A stretch of DNA of 41,078 nt, from NCBI GenBank assembly GCA_021805865.1, contig JAJZDX010000037.1:1-41078 (forward strand), read 5' to 3'. The DNA comes from Pseudomonadota bacterium (GTDB lineage: Bacteria > Pseudomonadota > Gammaproteobacteria > Steroidobacterales > Steroidobacteraceae). Below the pieces are notes generated by a model. It ran no database searches, was not told the DNA's origin, and was given only the letters and a program-made list of their open reading frames with translations. Shown one piece after another: positions 22,996 to 32,341 of the stretch. Position 1 is the first letter of the stretch. Each line of letters opens with the position of its first letter. The translations under genes were made by a program, and so were the position numbers.

Positions 22996-24753
22996 TCATG
23001 GGTAGAGCGGCGCCAGACCTCGGTCGCGGCGCGGCTTGTGGTTGCGCGGGGGCAACTCGGTCAATGCCGCAGCGAGCGGCGGACCGCGCCACCCGCCCCT
23101 GCCATAGCACGCCCGATCGAGTTCGCGCACCAGATCTGCCGCCCCGCTCTTCCCGAGCGCGGCGGCGAGCGCATTGAGCCCCGCAGGTGGCGAGCCCCAC
23201 ACGGCTTGCGCCCAGGCGAGCAGATGACGTCGCGCGGCTGCGGCGTCATCGCTGGCGCAAGCGGCCCGGAACGCCGCCTGCGCTTTTGATGGATCCGGAG
23301 GGGTGGGTTGCCGCGCTGAGGGCGCCGGCGGTGAGTGCGGCTTGTGCGCACGCGCGCGCCGCCGTGACCATAGCCAGCCACCGAGTGTGGCCACCCACAA
23401 GAGAGCCAATCCCGCGCTCAGCCACTCCCACGGGGAGAGTGTGCCCGTTTCCCCCTCGGTGGCGGAGCGGGCAGCTCGCGGCGGGGCGCTCGATGGCGCA
23501 CTTGTCCGGACCGGTGGCACCTGGGGCGTCCGCGCCGCAGCGGAGGCGGTCATGCCGCCGGAGGCGGGCAGGACGGTCAGCGTCCGCCGGGGCAGGGTGG
23601 CCACCCGCGGCTGGTCGGTTTGGGTATCCCACCAGCGTACCTTGAGTCCGGTCAGGGTATAGCGTCCGGGCCGGTCGGCGATGAGCGCGATGGTCTGATC
23701 GCGGCTGCCGACGATCAGGCTCCCCTGAGTCGTGTTGTAGAGCTTCGCCTGATCCGGATAGGCCGTGAGGCCCGCGGGCAGGCGCAGCAGCGCGGAGAGG
23801 TTCGGCAACTGAGCGGCTGTCAGCCCGACCGCCTGCAGATCGAGGTGGAGGGCGAGCGGATCGCCGGCCTGTGTCTGCCTGCCGGGATTCCATTGGGCGG
23901 TGAGCGTCACGTTCTCCGCCGGCAGCCAGTAGCTGCCCCGGGCGGCGGCCGGCCGCGGCCGTACCGACAGGGCGAGCGGATCGCCGTACACGCGAATGGG
24001 GCGGGTGGTCTGCACCAGTCCGCCGAAGAAGTTGCCGAAGGGACTCCAGGAGGACCGGCTCCGGGTGGCGACCTCGGCTTCGAGCACGGGGCCGGGCAGC
24101 GAAAGCCTGCCACTCTGCATGGGAAACAACACGTAGCGGCGCGTGATGACCTGGTAAGGCTCGCCGTTGCGGACCACGCTGCCGTAGGTATCGGCGCCGG
24201 TTTTCCGCACGAGGGCCGCACCGCTGCCGGAGAAGCCGAGACTGCCGTGATACAGCTGCTCAGACGTGTAGATCCTGACGGCGACCTGCACGGCCTGCTG
24301 CACATATGGGTGTCTTGGCTCGACGCTCGTCCGGATGAACACCTTGCCGGCGGCCGCGGCCGCTCCCGGCCCGCTGGCCGGCGGCGCGCTCGCTCCGGTC
24401 ACCGTGAGCGACAGTGGCGCGCTGCGCTCGCCATCCCACGCGATGGAGGGAATCGTCAAGCGCCCCGTGCGTTTCGGCGAGAGCGTCAACACCACCTCCG
24501 TGCTCTCGGATGAGCCGCCGGTGCCGATCTGAATGCTGGTGCTGGTGCTGGTGCCGAGGACGTCGAAATTCCGGTGCAGCGGCGTGAGATCGGGCCCGCT
24601 CGTGGTGATGCCGTCGTATTCCAGAGTCAGTTGAACGGAGTTTCCCGAGCCGACTTGCGTGTGATCGAGCCATGCCCGGATGGCGGCATGGGCCGGGGTC
24701 ATCGCGGCGCCCAGCCCGAGCGCGAGCAGGACGCCAGGCAAGCGCGCGCTCAT
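22996..24753 (-). CDS. batD: BatD-like protein (oxygen-tolerance family)
   Basis: The protein has 585 residues. A signal peptide (MSARLPGVLLALGLGAAMTPAHA) is followed by AIRAWLDHTQVGSGNSVQLT and several immunoglobulin-like beta domains (about 24-390). RNFDVLGTSTSTSIQIGTGG is the characteristic BatD opening, and a central LRLPAGLTAYPDQAKL block follows. A Pro/Ser/Ala-rich linker leads to one membrane helix (WLSAGLALLWVATLGGWLW, about 460) and a cytoplasmic tail. BatD is the periplasmic, membrane-anchored partner of MoxR/VWA complexes, named from Bacteroides aerotolerance; its molecular role is not settled. The start overlaps the batC stop by 4 bp. It is the last gene of the operon. Confidence 0.88.
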   Translation of the reverse strand: MSARLPGVLLALGLGAAMTPAHAAIRAWLDHTQVGSGNSVQLTLEYDGITTSGPDLTPLHRNFDVLGTSTSTSIQIGTGGSSESTEVVLTLSPKRTGRLTIPSIAWDGERSAPLSLTVTGASAPPASGPGAAAAAGKVFIRTSVEPRHPYVQQAVQVAVRIYTSEQLYHGSLGFSGSGAALVRKTGADTYGSVVRNGEPYQVITRRYVLFPMQSGRLSLPGPVLEAEVATRSRSSWSPFGNFFGGLVQTTRPIRVYGDPLALSVRPRPAAARGSYWLPAENVTLTAQWNPGRQTQAGDPLALHLDLQAVGLTAAQLPNLSALLRLPAGLTAYPDQAKLYNTTQGSLIVGSRDQTIALIADRPGRYTLTGLKVRWWDTQTDQPRVATLPRRTLTVLPASGGMTASAAARTPQVPPVRTSAPSSAPPRAARSATEGETGTLSPWEWLSAGLALLWVATLGGWLWSRRRARAHKPHSPPAPSARQPTPPDPSKAQAAFRAACASDDAAAARRHLLAWAQAVWGSPPAGLNALAAALGKSGAADLVRELDRACYGRGGWRGPPLAAALTELPPRNHKPRRDRGLAPLYP

Positions 24754-25757
24754 GGGTTCTCTCCCCGGTGTCGCATCATGTATTCAATCAGGAACTTGCG
24801 GCGCAGCAGGCCCGCCGGATTGTCCGGAATCTGCCGCAGCCACTGCTCGAGCGCCAGCGTCTTCTCACTCGAGGGCTTAGGCCGAGGCCTGTAGGTCCCG
24901 CCGCCGGGGAGAGTGGGTCTCGGGTGGGCGCCGGAGGGTGGCTCGCCGCCGGCACGCGCGCCCGCCCCGAGTCCCGTGCGTTCTCGCTGTGCCGTGTTGC
25001 GCGCGATCGCGGCGGCGCGTGCCGCATCTCGTTGCTCCTGACCCGGACTCCGTTTCGGCGAACCGGTGCCGGATCCCGGTGGGGTCTTGCCGACTTCGCC
25101 AGTGCGACCGGATTGCGCTTCGCCGCGATGAGCGCTGCGGCTGCCCGTCTGGCTTCTCGATGCGCCCGCCGCGGACCCGGTGGAGCCGCTGTGGCCGGCT
25201 TTGCGCCGGCCGGCCCCGCTCGCACCGCGTCCCGAATGGCCACCCGAGGATTGAGACCCGTTGCCAGGCCGTTGCGCTCCCGCGCCACCGCCGGAGCCCC
25301 CTTTCTGGCTCTTGCCCACGCCCTTGTGCCCGCCCGGCTTGCCATGCCCGCCCTGTGGCGGGCTCTTCGGCGGATGCCGCCTCAGCATCCGGGCCACCAG
25401 ATCGCGGTTGTGCCGGATATCCTTGTCGTGTGGTGTCTGTTTGAGCGCCGCATCGTAGGCGGCTAGCGCCGCGTGCAGATGACCACTGCGGGCCAGGGCA
25501 TTGCCACGGTTATATTCGGAGGTGGGATCCTTGAACGGAGCCAGCAGCTTCGCCGCCTCGGGGTAGTGGCTGGATTCGAGGTCCGCATACGCCTTCAGCC
25601 GCGGGTTGGCGAACCGGGCCGCCGCCCGGGCCGGATGGCCGGCCGCGAGCAGCGCCTCGCCCTGTTGATCCGGCGTGCGCCACAGGCTCGACCAGGTGCC
25701 GGCGAGCGCCGGGGCACTCAGCAGGCAGCCGAGCACCAGCCATGCCAGCGCGCGCAT
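24750..25757 (-). CDS. batC: BatC-like TPR protein with long low-complexity region
   Basis: The protein has 335 residues. A signal peptide (MRALAWLVLGCLLSAPALA) precedes a TPR-like pair of repeats (about 30-125: SEYNRGNALARSGHLHAALA with YDAALKQTPHDKDIRHN). Then comes about 150 residues of Gly/Ser/Lys/Arg/Ala low complexity. The conserved C-terminal motif LEQWLRQIPDNPAGLLRRKF is typical of VWA/TPR proteins of the Bat system in proteobacteria. The VWA domain usually fused to this tail is encoded separately here as batB, immediately upstream (stop TAG abuts this ATG). It is probably periplasmic. Confidence 0.85.
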   Translation of the reverse strand: MRALAWLVLGCLLSAPALAGTWSSLWRTPDQQGEALLAAGHPARAAARFANPRLKAYADLESSHYPEAAKLLAPFKDPTSEYNRGNALARSGHLHAALAAYDAALKQTPHDKDIRHNRDLVARMLRRHPPKSPPQGGHGKPGGHKGVGKSQKGGSGGGAGAQRPGNGSQSSGGHSGRGASGAGRRKAGHSGSTGSAAGASRSQTGSRSAHRGEAQSGRTGEVGKTPPGSGTGSPKRSPGQEQRDAARAAAIARNTAQRERTGLGAGARAGGEPPSGAHPRPTLPGGGTYRPRPKPSSEKTLALEQWLRQIPDNPAGLLRRKFLIEYMMRHRGENP

Positions 25758-26747
25758 CTAGATCCACCCTCGACGGCTGAGCAACGCGGCGCACAACAGC
25801 AGCGGCGGCAGCAGCCAGATGCCGCCGTCCAGCCAGCTCGCCAGGCGCACACCCGGCGCTGCCGCGGCCGAGCCGAGAGAGCGCAGCCCCCGGGCATGCA
25901 GATCCGCGATCAATTGCGGCAGTTGATCCAACGTGACGAAGGTGCCGCCGCCGGCGGCGGCGATGCGCCGCAGGATGCCGGCCTGCAGGCGTGTCATCAC
26001 GATCTGGCCCTGGGCGTTGTGCCGGAAACCGCCCTTGCCGTTCGGTGCCGGAGCGCCCGCCGCAGTGCCCACACCCACGATGCTCACCTTCATGCCCTCT
26101 CGGCGGAGCCGCTCGGCCGCGAGCAGCGCACGCGCCGGGTCGGTGAGCCCGTCCGCGAGCACGATGACCTGCCGGTCCTTGCCGTGCCAGGAGCGCAGCA
26201 GCCGCGCGGCGGCCCGCAGTGCCGGCGCGAGTCGCTTGCCGTGCTCCGGCATCAGGCCGGGCGAGAGCGCCCGGCTCAAGTTCTGGACGGTGGCAACGTC
26301 GGTGGTCAGGGGAGCGACGGTGTAGGCATCGCCGGCGAACGCGACCAGTCCCACACGCGCATCGTGCGCCGCCGACAACAGGTCATCGATCGCAAAGCGT
26401 GCGCGTGCGACCCGGCTGGGTGGAACGTCCGTCGCATTCATGGAGGGCGAGAGCTCGAGGGCCAGCACCCAGGCGGCCGGCAGCCGGTAGGCTGCGGTCA
26501 CCTGCCGCTGCCAGCTCGGGCCTGCGAGCGCCAGCACCGCGAGCGTCCAGGCCGAGGCCAGCAGCGGCCACGGCGAGCGGCCGCGTCCCGCCTCCTCCAG
26601 GCGCAACGCCGGCAGCAACTCCCCATCCATCACGCGGGGCCAGGCCCCATCGCGCGCGCGACGGCGAGCCAGCCACGCGGCGAAGGCGAGCAGCGGCGGC
26701 AGCGCGAGCAGCCGCAGAGGATGAAGAAAGTGCAGGTGGCTCAGCAT
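25758..26747 (-). CDS. batB: BatB-like von Willebrand factor A membrane protein
   Basis: The protein has 329 residues. Two N-terminal hydrophobic segments (PLRLLALPPLLAFAAWLA; SPWPLLASAWTLAVLALAG), a VWA domain (about 90-280) and a C-terminal membrane helix (DGGIWLLPPLLLCAALLS) give the BatA/BatB topology. The metal-ion-dependent adhesion site reads LALELSPSM, so the usual first aspartate of D-x-S-x-S is Glu here. IVLADGLTDPA supplies the later acidic position, and PLTTDVATVQNLSRALSPGL the threonine. BatB would interact with BatA and BatC at the inner membrane. The Asp-to-Glu change may weaken or alter metal binding. Confidence 0.88.
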   Translation of the reverse strand: MLSHLHFLHPLRLLALPPLLAFAAWLARRRARDGAWPRVMDGELLPALRLEEAGRGRSPWPLLASAWTLAVLALAGPSWQRQVTAAYRLPAAWVLALELSPSMNATDVPPSRVARARFAIDDLLSAAHDARVGLVAFAGDAYTVAPLTTDVATVQNLSRALSPGLMPEHGKRLAPALRAAARLLRSWHGKDRQVIVLADGLTDPARALLAAERLRREGMKVSIVGVGTAAGAPAPNGKGGFRHNAQGQIVMTRLQAGILRRIAAAGGGTFVTLDQLPQLIADLHARGLRSLGSAAAAPGVRLASWLDGGIWLLPPLLLCAALLSRRGWI

Positions 26748-26751
26748 CGTC

Positions 26752-27723
26752 TCAGCCGCGCTCCGCCATCAGCCAGGCCGCAGGCAGGCTCAGCAGCAGT
26801 GCGAGCGAGAGCGGCAAGGCGAACCATTCCGTGGCGGGCCGCAACCACTGCTTGTCTCCTGCCACCGGCTCCAGGCGGTTGATCCTCCGGTAGACAGCCG
26901 AGAGCGCGTCCGGATCGGTGGCGCGGAAATATTCCCCGCCGGTGATCCTGGCGATGCGCTTCAGCAGCTTTACGTTCAGGCTGGTGTTGCCGCTTACCCC
27001 GAAGAAGGTCCGGTGCACGGCCGCGCCCACGCCGATGGTGAAGATGCGCAGCCCTGTCTGCGCCGCGAGCCGGGCCGCCTCGATTGGCGGCATGACTCCG
27101 GTGTTGTTGCCGCCGTCGGTGAGCAGGATCATCACCGGCTGGCGGTGGCGGCCGGGCCCCATGTGCCGGTCGTTCTGCCGCAGGGTCTTGATCGCGAGTC
27201 CGATGGCGTCCCCGATGGCGGTCTCGGGGCCCGCGATGCCCACCACGGCCTCATCGAGGAATCGGTGCACCGTCCCCAGGTCCGTGGTCAGTGGCGCCTG
27301 CAGGTAGGGCCGGGTGCCGAACAGAATCAGGCCGATCTGGTCGCCCTTGCGCGCGTCGATGAACTGTCCGGCTACGCGCTGCACCACCTGCAGCCGGCTC
27401 TCGCCCCCGGCCATGTCCTGGGTGGCCATGGAGCCCGAGCAGTCGATCGCCAGGATGATCTGCCGGCCGCTGGTGGGCAGCGGCAGCGGCGCGCCCAGCC
27501 ACTGTGGCCGCATGGCCGCGAGCACCAGCAGCACCCACACGCCCCCGAGCAGCACTGTGTTGGCGCGTGAGGCCGTGGCGGCGCCTGCGCCGGCATCGGC
27601 CACTTCGGCGGCGAAGGGCAGGTACAGCGCCGAGCCGCGCGGCTCGGCCGCGCGGCGCAGTCTGTAGAGCGCCCAGGGGAGCGGTATCAGCAGCGCCGCC
27701 CAGGGCCACGCGAAATGAAACAT
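26752..27723 (-). CDS. batA: BatA-like von Willebrand factor A membrane protein
   Basis: The protein has 323 residues. An N-terminal helix (FAWPWAALLIPLPWALYRL) and a second helix (NTVLLGGVWVLLVLAAM) precede the VWA domain. Its metal site is canonical: IILAIDCSGSMATQD, then LQAPLTTDLGTVHRFLDEAV and VMILLTDGGNNTG. A C-terminal helix (FALPLSLALLLSLPAAWLM) anchors the end. ATG 27723 is chosen because the family starts with a short Phe/Trp-rich helix; the frame is open further upstream without support. The start overlaps the DUF4381 stop. It is a predicted partner of the MoxR ATPase. Confidence 0.92.
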   Translation of the reverse strand: MFHFAWPWAALLIPLPWALYRLRRAAEPRGSALYLPFAAEVADAGAGAATASRANTVLLGGVWVLLVLAAMRPQWLGAPLPLPTSGRQIILAIDCSGSMATQDMAGGESRLQVVQRVAGQFIDARKGDQIGLILFGTRPYLQAPLTTDLGTVHRFLDEAVVGIAGPETAIGDAIGLAIKTLRQNDRHMGPGRHRQPVMILLTDGGNNTGVMPPIEAARLAAQTGLRIFTIGVGAAVHRTFFGVSGNTSLNVKLLKRIARITGGEYFRATDPDALSAVYRRINRLEPVAGDKQWLRPATEWFALPLSLALLLSLPAAWLMAERG

Positions 27724-28187
27724 CAACGCCTCCGCTTCACCGGCGCGTGCCGCACGAAAGCGTCGGCGCCCGCGAGCCAGCTTTCCCGCTCGTCGCTCGC
27801 CCCGCCGCCGAAGGCCGCCGCCAGCATCGAGCGGCCGGCCTGCGTCTCCAGCGTGCCGCCTTCGGCGGCCACGAACTCGAGCCACGCCTTGCCGGTGAGG
27901 CGCGCCACCCGCTCGCCGCCGAACACGGCCATGGCATAGCGGCGCAGCACGCTCTCGATGGCGCGCGCGATCGAGCGTGGATCGGACTCCTCCTCGCGGA
28001 TGCGTCTGAGCTCCTTCAGGGCCGCCCGCCGGCTCGTGCGGTGCGGATCGTGCCACCACCATGCCGCAACGGCGGCGGCGAGCAGCGCGAGCGCGGTCAA
28101 TATCCACCAACCCGGTGCCGGCGGCCACCATCCCGGAGGCGGCGGCGCATGCGCAGGAGCGAGTTGTGTCAGCCAGGTGGGGGTCAT
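27723..28187 (-). CDS. DUF4381-family membrane protein
   Basis: The protein has 154 residues. The proline-rich N-terminus (HAPPPPGWWPPAPGWW) followed by one membrane helix (ILTALALLAAAVAAWWW) and a helical cytoplasmic domain (RRAALKELRRIREE with VLRRYAMAVFGGERVARLTG) is the pattern of DUF4381 proteins, which are found only in MoxR/VWA operons. Function is unknown; the topology suggests a scaffold linking the ATPase and VWA proteins. It overlaps both neighbours by a few bases. Confidence 0.85.
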   Translation of the reverse strand: MTPTWLTQLAPAHAPPPPGWWPPAPGWWILTALALLAAAVAAWWWHDPHRTSRRAALKELRRIREEESDPRSIARAIESVLRRYAMAVFGGERVARLTGKAWLEFVAAEGGTLETQAGRSMLAAAFGGGASDERESWLAGADAFVRHAPVKRRR

Positions 28188-29086
28188 GCCGCCGATGGGC
28201 CGCGCAGCAGCATCGGGCGCAGCACCGATTCCACGGAATCCGAGGTGTCGAGCCGCGCCACCGGCGCGGAGCAGCGCTGCGCCAGGCGCATCAAGCGCGC
28301 CTCACGCTCGCCCCAGGCCGCGAGCCAGCGCGCGCGAACCCGTGCGCCGTCGAGCAGGCTCAGGCGATGGGGCAGCCCGGCGCGAAAACGCCCGTCGGGC
28401 AGACCCTGGGCTTCCAGCGGATCGGTCAGCCAATACAGCCTGATGTCGCTGTGCGCGGCGAGTCCCGCCCACAAGCTTTCCTGCTGCGCGCTCACCGCGG
28501 CAAAGTCGCTCAGCGCCAGGACCAGGCTGCCGGGGCGGATCAGGGAGGCGCTCGCACGCAGGATCGCCTCAAGCGTTCCGGGAGCGGGTTGCGCAGGGGC
28601 GATCGGCTGAGCGGCGAGCAGCGCCTCGATGAGCGGCAGCACGCCGGCGAGCCTTGCGCGAGCCGGCAGGATGCGCCTCTGGTCGGTGCCAGTCCCGATC
28701 ACCCCGCCGATGCGGTCGCCGCCGAGCGCGGCGGTCCAGGCGAGCAGTGCCGCCGCGCGCACCGCCACGGCGGATTTCAGCTGGCGCCGGCTGCCGAAGA
28801 ACAGCCCGGGCTGCAGATCGACGAGCAGCCATACCGGACGCTCGCGCTCCTCCTGAAACAGCTTGGTATGCGGCCGGCCGCGCCTGGCCGTGACGCGCCA
28901 GTCGATAGTGCGAGGATCGTCTCCCGCCACGTACGGCCGTACCTCCTGAAACTCCAGGCCCCGCCCGCGCTGCGGGCTGGAATGTGCGCCCAGGAGCGAC
29001 GCGCGCGCGAGCCTGCGGCCCTTGAGCGTCAAATCGTGCGCTGCGCCACGCAGGGCGAGCAGCTCCTCCAGAGTGGGAATCGACAT
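28184..29086 (-). CDS. DUF58-domain protein of the MoxR operon
   Basis: The protein has 300 residues and no membrane helix. The DUF58 core motif is present: GRGLEFQEVRPYVAGDDPRT followed by IDWRVTARRGRPHTKLFQEE and RPVWLLVDLQPGLFF. The region after it resembles a degenerate VWA fold (GSLVLALSDFAAVSAQQ). It sits between moxR (4-bp gap) and DUF4381 (4-bp overlap), its standard place. The gene normally encodes a cytoplasmic partner of MoxR ATPases; the biochemical role is not established. Confidence 0.92.
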   Translation of the reverse strand: MSIPTLEELLALRGAAHDLTLKGRRLARASLLGAHSSPQRGRGLEFQEVRPYVAGDDPRTIDWRVTARRGRPHTKLFQEERERPVWLLVDLQPGLFFGSRRQLKSAVAVRAAALLAWTAALGGDRIGGVIGTGTDQRRILPARARLAGVLPLIEALLAAQPIAPAQPAPGTLEAILRASASLIRPGSLVLALSDFAAVSAQQESLWAGLAAHSDIRLYWLTDPLEAQGLPDGRFRAGLPHRLSLLDGARVRARWLAAWGEREARLMRLAQRCSAPVARLDTSDSVESVLRPMLLRGPSAA

Positions 29087-29090
29087 CGCG

Positions 29091-30113
<1,023 letters not shown>

Positions 30114-30512
30114 CGCAGATCTTCTCCAAAGTTTTCCCGAGAGCCGGATTGACCGGCGCGCGCACGCGCAGGTTCCGCGGCGCCGCGGTCTCAAACGACC
30201 GGGCTCCCGGCTCGAATGGCAAAGAGCCATTTTACAGGGAGTGCCGGTCGGTCCCCCCTTCCCTTTGCCAGGACGGCCACTCTGCCGCGAGTGACGCTTC
30301 CTGCGCCACCGGGTGAGCCGTCCCAGGGGGGCGAGGCGCGAAGTGACGGCCGGGGGCGGGGGAGCCTGCCCCGGACGGATCATGTGGCGAGGCGACATAC
30401 TGCCCCGAGCAGCCGGGGAAGCCAAGGCACGCGTAGCGGGACGGGTGAGCCCGCATCGGGATCCGGGGAAGATCGGTTGCCAAGGTGCGGCAGATGACGC
30501 GGCCCGGCCGGC
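30114..30512. other. Intergenic region between the Bat operon and the RHH-like gene
   Basis: No gene is seen on either strand; open frames here lack homology or start signals. It contains the Bat operon leader, including GGAGAAG before moxR. A small hairpin AATGGC-AAAGA-GCCATT lies at 30215-30231, overlapping TAAAAT on the minus strand (30234-30229), a possible -10 without a good -35. The rest is unremarkable GC-rich DNA. Confidence 0.5.
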
Positions 30513-30541
30513 TTGATGGTACCTAAGTACCTTGGTAACAT
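30513..30541 (+). promoter_or_regulatory. Promoter with embedded operator for the RHH-like gene
   Basis: TTGATG (30513-30518) and TAACAT (30536-30541) are 17 bp apart. The spacer contains GGTAC-CTAA-GTACC (30518-30531), an inverted repeat with exact 5-bp arms, and the following TTGGTAAC partly repeats it. Transcription should start at or next to ATG 30548. A repressor bound to the repeat would block RNA polymerase. Confidence 0.5.
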
Positions 30542-30547
30542 GAGCCG

Positions 30548-30802
30548 ATGAAGACAGTGACCCGCGTCCAGACCGGTGTACGCCTCGAGAGCCGGCTGCT
30601 GAAGGTGCTGAAGGCGCTCGCCGCAGAGCTCGAGATGTCACTCGGCGATCTGCTCGAGGGCATTGTGCTGCACGCCTTCGAAGGCAGGCCGCCGTTCTCC
30701 GCCGCAACGCTGCGCAAGATCAAGGCGCTCAAAGGCGTATACGGCCTCGATCTCACGGCCGAGGACTCGCACCGACTGCGCGAGAGGGAAGGCGATGACT
30801 GA
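30548..30802 (+). CDS. Small ribbon-helix-helix-like protein
   Basis: The protein has 84 residues. The N-terminal 45 look like a ribbon-helix-helix fold: a short strand TRVQTGVRLESRLLKVLKAL, then ALAAELEMSLGDLLEGIVLH with the typical turn between two helices. The C-terminal half (FSAATLRKIKALKGVYGLDL) is a short helical tail. It could be a DNA-binding repressor, perhaps of its own promoter. No ribosome site precedes the ATG, in line with a leaderless message. Its last 8 bases overlap the start of the next, truncated gene, an arrangement reminiscent of two-gene toxin-antitoxin or paired-regulator operons, though I know of no toxin in this family. Confidence 0.7.
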   Translation: MKTVTRVQTGVRLESRLLKVLKALAAELEMSLGDLLEGIVLHAFEGRPPFSAATLRKIKALKGVYGLDLTAEDSHRLREREGDD

Positions 30803-30985
30803 TGTTCCCCTGGATGTCCTGCAATTCGTGCGCGGCGAAACCGACCCCGCCACATTCCCTCATCGGGAGCATGTCCGCATGACCTTCGAGATGCTGCGGC
30901 GGCACGAGTTCGTCGAAACCGCGCTGCATTGCTCGCGTGCGCTGACCGCGAAGACCGGCCAGCCGGGGAAATTCCATCAAACGGC
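30795..30985 (+). pseudogene. Truncated partner of the RHH-like gene
   Basis: It starts at ATG 30795, inside the end of the preceding gene, with TDVPLDVLQFVRGETDPATF, then PHREHVRMTFEMLRRHEFVE and KTGQPGKFHQT. This looks like the N-terminal 60 or so residues of a conserved proteobacterial protein of unknown function. After KFHQT the frame continues to 31130 with Cys, Pro and Ala-rich sequence that overlaps the convergent DUF302 gene and shows no fold-like pattern. The break near 30985 suggests a deletion fused it to the DUF302 3' flank. Confidence 0.55.
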
Positions 30986-31054
30986 GCCATGCCATTCCCC
31001 TGTCACGCCACGTATGCTCTTGCGCGGCATCGGCTGCTGCGCCGACATCGCAGA

Positions 31055-31456
31055 TCACGCGCCGGCGGCGGCCTCGATGATCGGCACGATGGCGGCGAGA
31101 TTGGCAGCGAGGGCGGCTTCCATGCCGTAGCGCCGCACGATGTATTGCGGATCGTTGTAGGCTACCCAGACCTTTGCTCCGGCGTCTTCCCACGCGAGCG
31201 CCTTGAGCGGCAGATCGAGCCCGACGGCGGGCACTTGCAGCATCAAGGGCGTACCGACTTTGGGATTGCCGAAGATCAGCAACTGCTCCGGCTGCATGCG
31301 CAGCCCGGCTCGAGCGGCATCACCGCCGAAGTCGATGCGGGCGAACACCAAGACATTGCGCCGCCTCAGGCTCGCCTCGAGCCGATCGATCGTTACCGTG
31401 ACGGAATGCCGTGAAGGCAGTCTGAGGAATCCCGGGATTCCACTATCGGCATTCAT
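31055..31456 (-). CDS. DUF302-family protein
   Basis: The protein has 133 residues. DUF302 pattern: SVTVTIDRLEASLRRRNVLV, then VFARIDFGGDAARAGLRMQP, EQLLIFGNPKVGTPLM and LDLPLKALAWEDAGAKVWVA followed by YNDPQYIVRRYG. The fold is a small alpha/beta domain of unknown function, often found in sulfur- and metal-related or periplasmic proteins. No signal peptide is present. The start at ATG 31456 gives the whole domain. It stands alone, convergent with the truncated gene at 30795. Confidence 0.88.
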   Translation of the reverse strand: MNADSGIPGFLRLPSRHSVTVTIDRLEASLRRRNVLVFARIDFGGDAARAGLRMQPEQLLIFGNPKVGTPLMLQVPAVGLDLPLKALAWEDAGAKVWVAYNDPQYIVRRYGMEAALAANLAAIVPIIEAAAGA

Positions 31457-31550
31457 GTTGATACTCCGGCTCGGTCATCCGCGGCGGCGAGCAACGCGGA
31501 TCCCTTCCCGTCGACGGAAGCTCTCCCTCCGATCTCGGGGAAACCCGTGC

Positions 31551-32210
31551 TTACGGCCGATGGCCCGCCGCGAGGAAAATCGGGTAGCGGCGCTGTTCAC
31601 CCTCCCGCTCCCGCTCGACCGTGTGCGCCGTGCGAATGCTCACCGCGGTGAAACCCGCCGCGCCGAGCCAACCCTCCAGGGTCTTGCGGTCGAATCCGTG
31701 ATGCGCCACCCCCGGCACATCAGGACTGTGGAAGCTGCCGTCCTCGGCGTCAAGGTCGGCCAGGGCCACCCAGCCGCCCGGGACCAGCATCGAGAAGAAC
31801 GTGCGCAGGAGCGCAGCGACATCCGGGATATGGTGGAGCGCCATGCTGCTGAAGATCAGATCGAAACGCGCCGCGGGCGGCGGGCTCGTGGTCAGATCGA
31901 GCACCCGGGTCTCGATCTTGTCGAGCCCGGCGGCGCGCGCTTTCTCACCGAGCACGGCCAGCATGCCGGGCGAGAGATCGGTCTCGAGCAGATGACCCAC
32001 ATGCGCCAGCAGCCGCAGCCCAACGAGCCCGGTACCGCATCCGTACTCGAGCGCATGCCAGTTCGGCGCCAACGGCACCGCCTCCGCGATCGCATCGGCC
32101 ACCGCCTTCGCCATCTCGGTACGCATCGGCGAATCGTCCCATTGGGCAGCGATCACATCGAATCGCGACCGGTTCTCGTCTTGAACTGGGCTCGTCATGG
32201 GTGTGCTCAT
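31551..32210 (-). CDS. Class I SAM-dependent methyltransferase
   Basis: The protein has 219 residues. Motif I is HALEYGCGTGLVGLRLLAHV, motif II region LLETDLSPGMLAVLGEKAR, motif IV FDLIFSSMALHHIPD, and motif V-like VPGGWVALADLDAEDGSFHS. This is a UbiE/methyltransferase type 11 domain. ATG 32210 (MSTPMTSPVQ) is used; ATG 32198 is also in frame. The substrate is unknown. The genes either side (DUF302, secreted protein) give no clue. Confidence 0.9.
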   Translation of the reverse strand: MSTPMTSPVQDENRSRFDVIAAQWDDSPMRTEMAKAVADAIAEAVPLAPNWHALEYGCGTGLVGLRLLAHVGHLLETDLSPGMLAVLGEKARAAGLDKIETRVLDLTTSPPPAARFDLIFSSMALHHIPDVAALLRTFFSMLVPGGWVALADLDAEDGSFHSPDVPGVAHHGFDRKTLEGWLGAAGFTAVSIRTAHTVEREREGEQRRYPIFLAAGHRP

Positions 32211-32341
32211 CCACGTTGAAGGGGAAAGCAGAAAAGGTAGCGGTTATGCGCGCGGCGCACAATCCGGGCGCGGGCGCGAGCAGATGCGCCGCCGACGACT
32301 ATGCCAGCAGCCTCTTCGGTCGGTCTCGATTCCCGGAGGGC

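Noticed and set aside
24900..25350. GC-rich repetitive stretch that could be a repeat array
   Set aside because: It codes for the Gly/Ser/Lys linker of BatC and has no regular repeat-spacer structure, so it is not a CRISPR or VNTR array.
25473..26882. A 469-codon plus-strand frame across batB-batC
   Set aside because: It is antisense to well-supported genes, rich in Gln and Arg, and lacks any domain pattern.
30313..30516. A short plus-strand frame in the Bat/RHH intergenic region
   Set aside because: It has no ribosome site, no recognisable fold and a low-complexity Arg/Gly composition.
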